64,000 bases of DNA from Parabacteroides hominis. GTDB lineage: Bacteria > Bacteroidota > Bacteroidia > Bacteroidales > Tannerellaceae. This document shows positions 24,828-33,999 of this stretch, piece by piece. A program made the position numbers and the translations under genes. The first letter of the stretch is position 1. Each line of letters opens with the position of its first letter. The stretch is taken from the NCBI RefSeq assembly GCF_014287585.1, contig NZ_JACOOJ010000029.1:1-64000 (forward strand), in the 5' to 3' direction. Below the pieces are notes generated by a model. The model was not told the DNA's origin. It worked only from the letters and a program-made list of their open reading frames with translations, and did not search any database.

Positions 24828-26078
24828 TCAAATAATATAGAGCACGCCATCCTTGATAACCGTGTCCACGATATTCATTCCTACATGATAAGGAAGGAAC
24901 TTATATGAAGGGAACTTCAACAAGATCAAGTCCGCTTTCTTTCCGACATCGATGCTGCCGATCTTCTTTTCCCGCCCCAGGGCTGCCGCTCCGTTGATCG
25001 TAAGGGCGGTCAGGGCTTCTTCGGGAGTAAGTTTCATCTGGATGCAGGCCAGGGCAAACAATAACGGGATCGAACTGGAGAAGCAACTTCCGGGATTCAG
25101 GTCGGATGCTAATGCCACGGCACAACCGGCATCTATCATCCGGCGCCCCGGAGCATACGGCTCGCCTAACGAGAAAGCGGTAAGCGGAAGCAAAGTCGCT
25201 ATCGTCCCCGAACGTGCCAGCCGCTTGATGCCGGTATCGGACACGTGCAACAGATGGTCGGCACTCACGGCTTTCAGGCGGGCTGCTAATTCGGCGCCAC
25301 CAAAAGACACAATCTCGTCGGCATGAAGTTTCAGTTTGAAACGCTGGCTGCGGGCCGCTTTCAGCAGACGTTCGCTTTGTTCGACCGAGAAAACGCCTTG
25401 TTCGCAAAAGACATCGCAGAAAGTCACGGAGCGTTCTGCACGGACATGCGGTAACACTTCTTCTATTATATAGTCGACATACGCATCCGTACGCCCGGCA
25501 AATTCAGGAGGGACGGCATGTGCCCCCAGGAAGGTAGACACCACATCCAGCGGATGGTCGTCATTAAGTTCTTTCATTACACGAAGTTGGATCAGCTCCG
25601 TGGCGAGGTCGAGACCATACCCGCTCTTTCCTTCGACGGTAGTCACACCCATATCCATCATAGAGTCGAGACGGTCATACGCATCCCCGAACAGATCATC
25701 ATAGCTGGTGCTCCGCGTCGCATTCATCGTATTGACGATCCCGCCTCCTCTTTCCATGATCGACATATAACTGTCTCCTTTCATCCGCCAGGAGAACTCC
25801 TCCTCGCGGTAACCGCCGAAGACGAAATGCGTATGACTGTCCACAAAGCCGGGAAGAAGCGCACGCCCGGAAGCGTTTACCTCCAGATAATCTTCTACAT
25901 CCACTTGCCGGAGGATTTCTTCGGTCGGCCCCACATGCGTAATAATGCCGCCCGATACGGCAACCGCCCCATCTTCGATCACCCCGACATCTGACATAGC
26001 CTTTCCCTTCTTCGCCTCGAACCCGGAACAGGTCACCACCTGGGATGCGTTCCGTATCAATATCTTTTCATCCGCCAT
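24828..26078 (-). CDS. hutI: Imidazolonepropionase
   Basis: Opens the ring of 4-imidazolone-5-propanoate to N-formimidoyl-L-glutamate. A 416-residue metal-dependent amidohydrolase with the metal motif GFVDSHTHFVFGG, then HADEIVSFGG, and ALASDLNPGSCFS. Separated from ftcD by 3 bases and from fchA by 41. Confidence 0.96.
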   Translation of the reverse strand: MADEKILIRNASQVVTCSGFEAKKGKAMSDVGVIEDGAVAVSGGIITHVGPTEEILRQVDVEDYLEVNASGRALLPGFVDSHTHFVFGGYREEEFSWRMKGDSYMSIMERGGGIVNTMNATRSTSYDDLFGDAYDRLDSMMDMGVTTVEGKSGYGLDLATELIQLRVMKELNDDHPLDVVSTFLGAHAVPPEFAGRTDAYVDYIIEEVLPHVRAERSVTFCDVFCEQGVFSVEQSERLLKAARSQRFKLKLHADEIVSFGGAELAARLKAVSADHLLHVSDTGIKRLARSGTIATLLPLTAFSLGEPYAPGRRMIDAGCAVALASDLNPGSCFSSSIPLLFALACIQMKLTPEEALTALTINGAAALGREKKIGSIDVGKKADLILLKFPSYKFLPYHVGMNIVDTVIKDGVLYII

Positions 26079-26081
26079 GGT

Positions 26082-26987
26082 CTATTCCATTATTCTGGCT
26101 TCCAACACCTGATCCATTGAAAAGTCTTCCAGTCCCAAATAATAAGAAGCCGTGTCGATCAACGCCTCCATCGGAACCAGCCCGATGATCTCGCTTCCGA
26201 CAACCGGAACACCGTAGCGACGTGCCTCGATACGTACCAGTTCGAAAGCACGGTAGAGGGCGGTACGGGTGTAATCGGTCATATTGATCGAAACCTGCAC
26301 GATGCCGCGTTCTTTCAGTTCCACTCCCATCGCTTTGCAATAACGGAGCCCGCCACCTATGAAACGGATCTTTTTGGCAATGCTGCTCGCTATTTCCAGG
26401 TTTGCCGTACCCAGATTGACGTTATAAGCCACCAACGGCATACGTGCGCCGATTGCCACGGTTCCCGCCAACGGATGCCGCTCGGCAGGCCCGAAGTCCG
26501 GTTTCCATTCCGGCTGCTTGATCTTTTCCGCCATCCCCTCGAACTCTCCTTTGCGGATAGCTGCCAGGTTCTCCCGATGCGGAGCCGAAGCCGATTTTTC
26601 ATAGAGGAAGACCGGCACTTGATAGAGAGCCGCCACCTTCTCGCCAACTTCCCTGGAAAGTGCAATCGCTTCATCCATCGTACATCCCTTGATCGGTATA
26701 AAAGGAACGACATCTACCGCTCCCATCCGGGGATGCTGTCCGGAGTGCTTCGTGAGGTCTATCAGTTCGACCGCCTGCCCGATGGCTTCGAGCAAAGCGT
26801 CCTTCAAGGCTTCCGGTTCGCCGACTACTGTTACGACCAGTCGGTTATGATCTTCGTCGTTGCTGTAATCCAACAGCTTTACACCGGCTTTGGCACGAAA
26901 TTTATCCACTATCTTTTCTATTTTCGCTAAATCCCTTCCCTCGCTGAAATTGGGGACACATTCCATTATTTTACTCCAGGTACTCAT
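26082..26987 (-). CDS. ftcD: Glutamate formimidoyltransferase
   Basis: Transfers the formimidoyl group from N-formimidoyl-glutamate to THF, releasing glutamate. The 301-residue protein has the family motifs ECVPNFSEGRD, LTKHSGQHPRMGAVDVVPF and LVAYNVNLGT. An inner Met (IMECVPNF) seven codons in is the alternative start; the 4-base overlap with hutU (26984-26987) supports the first ATG by translational coupling. Confidence 0.95.
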   Translation of the reverse strand: MSTWSKIMECVPNFSEGRDLAKIEKIVDKFRAKAGVKLLDYSNDEDHNRLVVTVVGEPEALKDALLEAIGQAVELIDLTKHSGQHPRMGAVDVVPFIPIKGCTMDEAIALSREVGEKVAALYQVPVFLYEKSASAPHRENLAAIRKGEFEGMAEKIKQPEWKPDFGPAERHPLAGTVAIGARMPLVAYNVNLGTANLEIASSIAKKIRFIGGGLRYCKAMGVELKERGIVQVSINMTDYTRTALYRAFELVRIEARRYGVPVVGSEIIGLVPMEALIDTASYYLGLEDFSMDQVLEARIME

Positions 26988-28987
26988 ACTTTGTGTTTTA
27001 AAGAGGTACGTATAATATTTTGAATCAAATCTTCTTTCGGAATAAAAGGCAGCGTGATATGATACCGGTCGCCATAGTTTTCGTTAAAGGCGGCACTGGT
27101 AGACATGGCGTTAGGATTACGAGCCCATGAACGGCGGGCCACTCCCCCCATCACATCCCAGAGCATGGCTGAACGAAGGATCTCGTCTACCCGCTCACTC
27201 CCGTCCAGCACCATCCCGAAGCCACCGTTTATCGCTTTACCGATGCCGACTCCGCCGCCGTTGTGAAGGGCTACGAGACTCATACCCCGTGCCGCATTTC
27301 CGGCAAAGCACTGGACAGCCATATCGGCCATGACGTTGCTCCCGTCATAGATGTTGGACGTTTCCCGGAAAGGCGAGTCCGTCCCGCTTACATCATGATG
27401 GTCGCGTCCGAGCATGATCGGCCCGACTTCTCCGTCCCGCACCATACGGTTGAAGCGGAGCGCGATATTCAGCCGCCCTTCCGCATCCTGGTAAAGGATA
27501 CGTGCTTGGGTTCCGACCACAAGCCGGTTCTTCTCGGCATCGCGAATCCAGTTGTAGTTATCCCTGTCCTGCCCGCGCCGGTTCGGATCGATGCAATCCA
27601 TAGCGGCCTGGTCGGTCTTCACCAGATCTTCCTGTTTCCCGCTCAGGCATACCCAACGGAAAGGCCCGTAACCGTAATCGAAAAGTTCCGGTCCCATGAT
27701 ATCTTCGACGTATGAAGGCCAGATGAAACCGTCTTTCTCATCGACTCCGTTCCGGGAAATTTCCTTCACACCGGCATCGTAGATGGCTTTCATAAACGAG
27801 TTTCCGTAATCGAAAAAGTAAGTGCCGCGAGCCACCAATTTCTTGATTACCTCGAAATGACGGTGCAGGGAACGGTCGACCAGCGAGCGGAAACGGTCTA
27901 TATCGTGGGAAAGGAGTTCCGTACGTTCGGCAAAGGAAATCCCGACCGGGCAATAGCCGCCTTCATAAACGGCATGGCAAGAGGTTTGGTCGCTCAACAG
28001 GTCGATCCGGATCGCCTGTACCCCGGCATACTCCAACAAGTCTACTATATTGCCATGATAGGCGATCGAAATCGGTTCTTTTGACCGCATAGCCTCCTGC
28101 GCCATGCGGAAGGCTTCCGCTTTATCACCGGTCACGTGCTGTACCCAACCCTGCGAGTAGCGGGTTTCGATACGGGAACTGTCCACCTCTGCAATGATGC
28201 TGGCAGCACCGGCTATAACGGCCGCTTTCGGTTGTGCCCCGCTCATTCCTCCGAGGCCGGAGGAAACGAAGAGATGCCCGCGCAAGTCCTGATCCTGCGG
28301 AATGCCCAATTTCTTTCGTCCTGCATTTAACAAGGTGTTGAATGTTCCGTGCACGATTCCCTGCGGCCCGATATACATCCAGCCACCGGCAGTCATCTGC
28401 CCGTAATTGGCCACTCCCATCTGGGCGGCTATATGCCAGTCTTTCTGGTTGTCGAACATGCCGACCATCATAGAGTTAGTGATAATCACACGAGGCGCAT
28501 CCGGCCTGGAACGGAACAGCCCCAATGGATGCCCGGACTCGATCACGAGTGTCTGCTCGTCCGTCAGTATTTCGAGGTATTGCTTGATCAGCCGGTATTG
28601 CATCCAGTTCTGGCAAACCTGTCCGGTCTCGCCATACGTAACCAGTTCGTATGGATAGAGGGCGATATCGAAACAGAGGTTGTTGTCGATCATTACCTGA
28701 AAGGCTTTTCCCTCCAGACATTGGCCTTTATATTGGTCGACAGGCCTGGCTTTCAAGTCTCCTTCCGGCCTGTAACGATATCCGTAGATACGGCCACGGG
28801 TCATCAACTCTTCCATAAACTCAGGAGCCAGCACTTCATGCAACTCTTCGGGAACGTAGCGGAGCGCATTCTTCAAGGCCGTTTCTGTTTGCGCAGGCGT
28901 AAGCGAATAGCCGCGATCAGGGGCGCGGCGAATACCGGGTACAAAAGATGGATAAACCGGCAATTGGTTACTCAGGCGTACTTCCAT
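26984..28987 (-). CDS. hutU: Urocanate hydratase
   Basis: Hydrates urocanate to 4-imidazolone-5-propanoate using tightly bound NAD. At 667 residues it belongs to the longer Bacteroidetes form; classical enzymes have about 550. Recognisable parts are YKGQCLEGKAFQVMIDNNLC, MTAGGWMYIGPQGIVHGTF, HLFVSSGLGGMSGAQPKAA (NAD site) and LHNGGGVGIGKAI. It is the first gene of the hut operon; a short dyad lies 24 bases upstream. Confidence 0.95.
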   Translation of the reverse strand: MEVRLSNQLPVYPSFVPGIRRAPDRGYSLTPAQTETALKNALRYVPEELHEVLAPEFMEELMTRGRIYGYRYRPEGDLKARPVDQYKGQCLEGKAFQVMIDNNLCFDIALYPYELVTYGETGQVCQNWMQYRLIKQYLEILTDEQTLVIESGHPLGLFRSRPDAPRVIITNSMMVGMFDNQKDWHIAAQMGVANYGQMTAGGWMYIGPQGIVHGTFNTLLNAGRKKLGIPQDQDLRGHLFVSSGLGGMSGAQPKAAVIAGAASIIAEVDSSRIETRYSQGWVQHVTGDKAEAFRMAQEAMRSKEPISIAYHGNIVDLLEYAGVQAIRIDLLSDQTSCHAVYEGGYCPVGISFAERTELLSHDIDRFRSLVDRSLHRHFEVIKKLVARGTYFFDYGNSFMKAIYDAGVKEISRNGVDEKDGFIWPSYVEDIMGPELFDYGYGPFRWVCLSGKQEDLVKTDQAAMDCIDPNRRGQDRDNYNWIRDAEKNRLVVGTQARILYQDAEGRLNIALRFNRMVRDGEVGPIMLGRDHHDVSGTDSPFRETSNIYDGSNVMADMAVQCFAGNAARGMSLVALHNGGGVGIGKAINGGFGMVLDGSERVDEILRSAMLWDVMGGVARRSWARNPNAMSTSAAFNENYGDRYHITLPFIPKEDLIQNIIRTSLKHKV

Positions 28988-29010
28988 AACATGACATTTT
29001 AAGGTGTTTG

Positions 29011-29025
29011 CTTACAATCTGTAAG
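29011..29025. promoter_or_regulatory. Short dyad upstream of hutU
   Basis: CTTACA-ATC-TGTAAG, a perfect 6-bp inverted repeat 24 bases before the hutU ATG. It may be an operator of the hut operon; no clear TAnnTTTG element was found near it. Confidence 0.3.
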
Positions 29026-29105
29026 TAAATAGCAGAAGTAAGAGGCCAACAAGATAAGCATTCTCTTTCATCTTGCCAACCGGCACAGTTATGTTTAGAA
29101 GCACA

Positions 29106-29142
29106 AAAAGGGCTATTCCTCGCGAGGAACAGCCCTTTTTTA
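29106..29142 (-). terminator. Bidirectional terminator after secDF
   Basis: Stem GGGCT(A)TTCCTCG / CGAGGAA(C)AGCCC flanked by A runs on the left and six T on the right. Placed 19 bases beyond the secDF stop; T-rich on both strands. Confidence 0.8.
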
Positions 29143-29160
29143 TCGGATTAAAATGTATTC

Positions 29161-32100
29161 TTATTTACCAGCTTCGGCAGCCGCTTTCTTATTGATCTTT
29201 TTCTTCTGCAATTCGTAAGCGATAGGAGTTGCCACGAACAGAGTAGAATATGTACCGACAACGATACCTAACAAGATAGCGAACGTAAAACTACGGATCG
29301 TCGCACCACCCAGGATGAAGATACACAACACAACAACCAAAGTCGTTAATGATGTATTGAATGTACGGGACAAAGTCGAATTCAATGCATCGTTGATCAC
29401 CTGGTAACGGTCGCGCTTCGGATACAGACCGATTGTCTCACGGATACGGTCGAACACAACCACGGTATCATTGATAGAATAACCGATGATGGTCAGGATA
29501 GCCGCAATGAAGGTCTGGTCGACTTCCATAGAGAACGGCAGCACCTTCCAAAGCAATGTGTAGAATGAAATGATACACAAAGTCGTAACAGCTACGGAGG
29601 CAAATGCCCCTACAGAGAACGAGATGTCGCGGAAACGAAGCAGGATGTAAGCCGCCATACAGAACATGGCGAATACAACTGCAAGGAATGCAGCGTTCTT
29701 GATATCGTCTGCCATACTCGGTCCCACCTTCTGCGAACTCTGGATATATTGTCCGGTGAATTGTTCCAGTGTCGTGCCTGCCGGAAGCAATGACTTCACA
29801 CCTTCAAACAATTTATTTTCGATTTCCTGGTCAATAGTCGGATCGTTGTCCTCGATCTTATAGTTGGTAGATACGCGAACCTGGTCGGGAGTACCGATCT
29901 GGATAACGCTTACGGAACCATCCAACTGTACATCCAGCATGTCACGTACTTCGTCAGTCTTCACATCCTGGTCGAAACGGATCACATAGTTACGTCCACC
30001 GGTAAAGTCGATACCGTTGTTCAAACCGATCGTCGACATGGAGATCGCACCTAAGACGATGATGGCAGCCGGGATCAGATAACCCACCTTACGGGCAGCC
30101 AAGAAGTTGACCTTCGGATTCGTCAACAGGTCTTTCGTGATAGAAGTCGTAAAGGTTACGTTCTTCAGTTTATCTTTAGCCAACAGCGCTTCGTAAACGA
30201 TACGAGTCAGGAAGACGGCAGTCAGGAAGGATGCGAACAAACCGATAATCATCGTCGTGGCAAAACCACGGATAGGACCTGTACCGAAGTAGAACAATAC
30301 GACACCTGTGATGATAGAAGTCAAGTTCGAGTCGAAGATAGCAGAGAATGCGTTGCTGTAACCGTCAGCGATTGCTTTGCCCAACGACTTGCCTGCACGC
30401 AGTTCTTCTTTCGTACGTTCGTAAATCAACACATTAGCATCGACAGCCATACCTAATGTCAACACCATACCGGCAATACCCGGCAATGTAAGAACAGCCT
30501 GGAAGGATGCGAGGATACCCATTGTGAAGAAGATGTTCAGCACCAGAGCGCCGTCGGCGATCAGACCCGGAATAATTCCGTAGAAAGCACACATGTAGAA
30601 CATCAACAGAACCAATGCCAGCGCAAACGAGATCACACCGGAATTGATAGCTTCCTGACCCAGAGACGGACCGACAACATCTTCCTGCACGATACTTACC
30701 GAAGCAGCCATCTTGCCGGATTTCAACACGTTAGCCAAGTCCTTCGCTTCTTCCGGAGTGAAGTGGCCGGTGATCTGAGAGCGTCCACCTGTGATTTCCA
30801 CCTGTACGTTAGGAGCAGAATAAACCATATCGTCCAGAACGATAGCAACCGCCTTGCCGATATTTTCTTTTGTCAGGCGAGCCCATGCTTTAGCGCCTTC
30901 TGCGTTCATAGTCATGCTAACCTGCTGTTCTGAACGGCCTGCCTGCTGAACGAAGTCTGCGTTAGCATCCGTTACAACGTCACCACCCAAAGCAGGTGTT
31001 CCGTCGCGGTTCGTCATCTTGATAGCATACAAATAGAAATATTGCTCTTTTTCATCGATAGCCTTCACGCCCCATTTCAAAGAAAGGTTGCGCGGCAGGA
31101 TGTCTTTTACCTGCTTCATGTTCAGGTATTCGTTGATCTTGGCGATGTCTTTCTTATCGGCAATACCGACAACAGGACCGGATGCCAACTGGCCGTTATA
31201 CTGGTTGATCTGCAAAAGGGCGAACAGCGGATGTTGTTTTGCAAACTCTTCCATGCTCTTCGCAGCCTGTGCCTCCGGTTTGTCTTCACCGATCTTGGCC
31301 AGCAAAGAATCTGCGTCGTTTGTTGCTTCGGCAGCAGCATTTTCTGTTGCTTCAGCAACGGCTTCTGTTTCCTCTGCCGTTTCAGCAGTTGCATCATCAG
31401 AATTCAAGACTGTAGCCAGCATATTATCGGCAGCTACCAACTGCTGGTAGATTTCCGGCAAGTTGTATGTTTCCCAGAATTCGAGGTTTGCACTGCCCTG
31501 TAACAACTTACGTACACGTTCCGGCTCTTTCACACCCGGAAGCTCGACCAGGATACGGCCTGCAGTTTCCAGACGCTGGATGTTCGGGGATACCACACCG
31601 AAACGGTCGATACGGGTACGCAACACGTTAAATGAATTATCGATAGCACTCTTCAGCTCTTCCTTCAGCACGGCGATTACCTGTGCATCCGTGCTCTGCG
31701 GAGTGATTTTGTCTTTCAATTCGAAAGTACTGAAAATAGCGGATAAACGAGCGCCATTATCTAACTTCTTATACTCTTCTGCAAATAGATCAATAAAGTC
31801 CTTCTGACTTGTAGCCTGGTTCGCATAAGCCTGCTCCAATGCTTTGTTGAAGTTCTCATCCTGGTTGTTGTTTGAAAGCGAACGGATTACATCGGCCACA
31901 TTCAACTCCAGAACGACGTTCATACCGCCCTTCAAGTCAAGTCCTAAACTGATTTCCATTTCACGGCACTGCTTGAGCGTATAGCCCAACCATACCTTCT
32001 GAGTAGATAACGAGTCCAAATAAGAACTCTCTTTTACCGGATCTCCACCTGCATACTCAGCGGCTTTGCTGTTGTAATGTCTTGTCACGAACGAGAATGA

Positions 32101-32166
32101 CAGATAAAACATACAGACAAGCGTAAGTAACACCGCAAAGACCTTTACAAATCCTTTGTTTTGCAT
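29161..32166 (-). CDS. secDF: Fused protein translocase subunit SecDF
   Basis: An inner-membrane protein of 1001 residues that uses the proton gradient to pull exported proteins through SecYEG. The SecD half (1 to about 650) begins with a membrane helix, has the LGLDLKGGMNVVLEL motif and the periplasmic P1 region; the SecF half (about 680 on) has GLNNGIDFTGGRNYVIRF and GYSINDTVVVFDRIRE. An Ala/Glu-rich stretch of roughly 50 residues near 255-305 is inserted in the periplasmic part. The fused form is usual in Bacteroidetes. The tail is Lys-rich (KKKINKKAA). Confidence 0.97.
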   Translation of the reverse strand: MQNKGFVKVFAVLLTLVCMFYLSFSFVTRHYNSKAAEYAGGDPVKESSYLDSLSTQKVWLGYTLKQCREMEISLGLDLKGGMNVVLELNVADVIRSLSNNNQDENFNKALEQAYANQATSQKDFIDLFAEEYKKLDNGARLSAIFSTFELKDKITPQSTDAQVIAVLKEELKSAIDNSFNVLRTRIDRFGVVSPNIQRLETAGRILVELPGVKEPERVRKLLQGSANLEFWETYNLPEIYQQLVAADNMLATVLNSDDATAETAEETEAVAEATENAAAEATNDADSLLAKIGEDKPEAQAAKSMEEFAKQHPLFALLQINQYNGQLASGPVVGIADKKDIAKINEYLNMKQVKDILPRNLSLKWGVKAIDEKEQYFYLYAIKMTNRDGTPALGGDVVTDANADFVQQAGRSEQQVSMTMNAEGAKAWARLTKENIGKAVAIVLDDMVYSAPNVQVEITGGRSQITGHFTPEEAKDLANVLKSGKMAASVSIVQEDVVGPSLGQEAINSGVISFALALVLLMFYMCAFYGIIPGLIADGALVLNIFFTMGILASFQAVLTLPGIAGMVLTLGMAVDANVLIYERTKEELRAGKSLGKAIADGYSNAFSAIFDSNLTSIITGVVLFYFGTGPIRGFATTMIIGLFASFLTAVFLTRIVYEALLAKDKLKNVTFTTSITKDLLTNPKVNFLAARKVGYLIPAAIIVLGAISMSTIGLNNGIDFTGGRNYVIRFDQDVKTDEVRDMLDVQLDGSVSVIQIGTPDQVRVSTNYKIEDNDPTIDQEIENKLFEGVKSLLPAGTTLEQFTGQYIQSSQKVGPSMADDIKNAAFLAVVFAMFCMAAYILLRFRDISFSVGAFASVAVTTLCIISFYTLLWKVLPFSMEVDQTFIAAILTIIGYSINDTVVVFDRIRETIGLYPKRDRYQVINDALNSTLSRTFNTSLTTLVVVLCIFILGGATIRSFTFAILLGIVVGTYSTLFVATPIAYELQKKKINKKAAAEAGK

Positions 32167-32209
32167 TTGAATCTTATGTTTATGTTATTATTCGTTTTTT
32201 CACAGGGTG

Positions 32210-32217
32210 CAAATATA
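32210..32217 (-). promoter_or_regulatory. -7 element of secDF
   Basis: TATATTTG on the minus strand, 43 bases before the secDF start. Confidence 0.6.
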
Positions 32218-32293
32218 GGCTTTTTTTCTTTGTCCAACAGTAATTAGATTAATTTATTTGTCACACTCTTAGTTTATTTCAGCCACAATTATA

Positions 32294-32301
32294 TATCTTT
32301 G
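32294..32301 (+). promoter_or_regulatory. -7 element of the DUF4468 genes
   Basis: TATCTTTG, 30 bases before the ATG at 32332; divergent from the secDF promoter. Confidence 0.6.
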
Positions 32302-32331
32302 CCCGTAAAAAAACATAAGTATAGAATAACC

Positions 32332-33333
32332 ATGAAGCAACTTTTATTATTAACACTATTTATCCCGACCCTGCTCTGGGCTCAGGACGATTCCAAGTAT
32401 TTAGCCGGCGCTGTTCCTGTCGAGAATGGTAAAGTAGTATTTGCAAAAGAAATAAACGCTCCTTCTTTTTCAAAAGATGAAGTATATGACAGAATGCTGG
32501 ACTGGGCGGACGGGTTCTTCAGTGAAGACGGCAACCGCGTTGTCTATTCGGACAAGGCGAAAGGCGACATTGCCGCCGTAGGGCAAACCGACTTGGTATT
32601 CCAGAGCACGGCCCTTTCATTGGATAAGACGGAAATGAACTATCGCGTCACGATGGAATGCGAGAACGGGAAATGTATTCTGAAAGTGGCCGGCATCCGG
32701 TATGAATATAATGTATCTTACCAGCGCGAACCGGAAAAATATACAGCCGAAGAATGGATTACAGATAAATATTGTTTGAACAAGGATAAAACCAAACTGA
32801 ACCGCGGCAACGGCAAGTTCCGTAGAAAGACAGTCGATTTTATTGACGAAATGTTCGCCTCAGCCTCCGCCGCTTTAGGCGCACAGGCAGCAGCCAATGT
32901 AGTTCCGGCAACTCCGGTCACTCCGACCCGGACTGTGACACCGGCCCAGACCGTAAAACCGGCAACTCCGGTTCCTGTAAAAGAAGGGTATGTGGCTTTT
33001 GCCGCCGACAAAGTTCCGTCTACCTTATTACAGATGCTGCCGGAAAGCGATATGCAGGTTGCATCCGCCGGCAAACCTGACACAAAAGAAACTTCTGCCG
33101 AATGGAAAGGCACGGGCAATATGTTCGGCAAATCGATCGCCTCGATCGCTATCAGCAAAGACAGCCCTGTTTATAAAGAAATAGGAAACAACGACACATA
33201 CAGCTTGTCTTTCTTCAAGAAAGGTGAAAGCGGAGACGCCTGGTTGATCATCGACTGCCGCAAACAGGGCGAAACGGCGGAAGGACAGCAGATAACCGTT
33301 ATCGGTGAAATCGTAAATGTATGGATGAAATAA
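32332..33333 (+). CDS. Exported DUF4468-domain protein
   Basis: A 333-residue protein with a signal peptide (MKQLLLLTLFIPTLLWAQ). Residues about 20-180 match the DUF4468 type (a TBP-like fold), with VVFAKEINAPSFSKDEVYDR and a Trp/Tyr-rich strand region. A linker of repeated (A/T)PV(T/K)P residues (about 200-220) joins a C-terminal domain of about 110 residues that I do not recognise. Function is unknown. I start at ATG 32332 because the longer frame from 32299 would begin within the promoter. The next gene is a shorter relative. Confidence 0.75.
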   Translation: MKQLLLLTLFIPTLLWAQDDSKYLAGAVPVENGKVVFAKEINAPSFSKDEVYDRMLDWADGFFSEDGNRVVYSDKAKGDIAAVGQTDLVFQSTALSLDKTEMNYRVTMECENGKCILKVAGIRYEYNVSYQREPEKYTAEEWITDKYCLNKDKTKLNRGNGKFRRKTVDFIDEMFASASAALGAQAAANVVPATPVTPTRTVTPAQTVKPATPVPVKEGYVAFAADKVPSTLLQMLPESDMQVASAGKPDTKETSAEWKGTGNMFGKSIASIAISKDSPVYKEIGNNDTYSLSFFKKGESGDAWLIIDCRKQGETAEGQQITVIGEIVNVWMK

Positions 33334-33338
33334 TCAGG

Positions 33339-33893
33339 ATGATGAGAAAACTGTTTTTCCTTCTATTTATCATGTTCCCTGTGCTGGCAATGGCACAGGG
33401 GCATAAAGGCGATGTCGATGAGTGTGCTCCGATGAAAAACGGGAAAGTATGCTATCGCGACACCGTCCATGTGAATGACATGAGCCAGGATCAGATATTC
33501 GAAGTCATCAACCAGTGGGCAAAGAAAAGCTATGCGAAAGATGTATTCCTGTCGAATGTCAGCTCCAAGAAGTCCAAAGGGATTATCAATGTTTCTTCCA
33601 AAGTCGAGATGCTGTTGAACGATACGGACAAAACGATCATCAAATACAAGATGAAGATTAGCTGCCATGACAATAGTTACTCGGCAGAAGTAAGCAATAT
33701 CGTTTATCAATACGATCCTCAGAACAACAAGAAGTTCAAAACATATACGGCAGAAAACGTAATTGCCAATAATGGCAAAAGCAATACGATCGCTTTGATC
33801 AAGGACCCGAAGCTGTTCTGCAATGCCACGTTCTTCTTCGTCGAGAACCTGTTTGCCGATATCCTGGATGCAGTGAACGACGCGGAGCTGTAG
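33339..33893 (+). CDS. Exported DUF4468-like protein, short form
   Basis: About 184 residues with a signal peptide (RKLFFLLFIMFPVLAMAQ) and a DUF4468-like domain resembling the N-terminal half of the preceding protein (KNGKVCYRDTVHVNDMSQDQ). It lacks the linker and second domain. Starts at ATG 33339 or 33342 just after the upstream stop; an overlapping ATG at 33321 would place six extra residues before the signal peptide. Function unknown; co-transcribed with its relative. Confidence 0.7.
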   Translation: MMRKLFFLLFIMFPVLAMAQGHKGDVDECAPMKNGKVCYRDTVHVNDMSQDQIFEVINQWAKKSYAKDVFLSNVSSKKSKGIINVSSKVEMLLNDTDKTIIKYKMKISCHDNSYSAEVSNIVYQYDPQNNKKFKTYTAENVIANNGKSNTIALIKDPKLFCNATFFFVENLFADILDAVNDAEL

Positions 33894-33945
33894 CATGAAA
33901 AGCTAATTCCATAAGCATGGGACAAAAGTTCCACCCGCATGGAAC

Positions 33946-33993
33946 AAAAGTTCCCCTATAGAGAAACTACGGTTTCCTTATAGGGGAACTTTT
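33946..33993. terminator. Bidirectional terminator between convergent genes
   Basis: Perfect 15-bp stem AAAAGTTCCCCTATA / TATAGGGGAACTTTT with an 18-base loop, between the DUF4468 pair and the flotillin gene. Just before it an 18-bp unit GCATGGRACAAAAGTTCC occurs twice (33915-33954). Confidence 0.85.
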
Positions 33994-33999
33994 CATATA

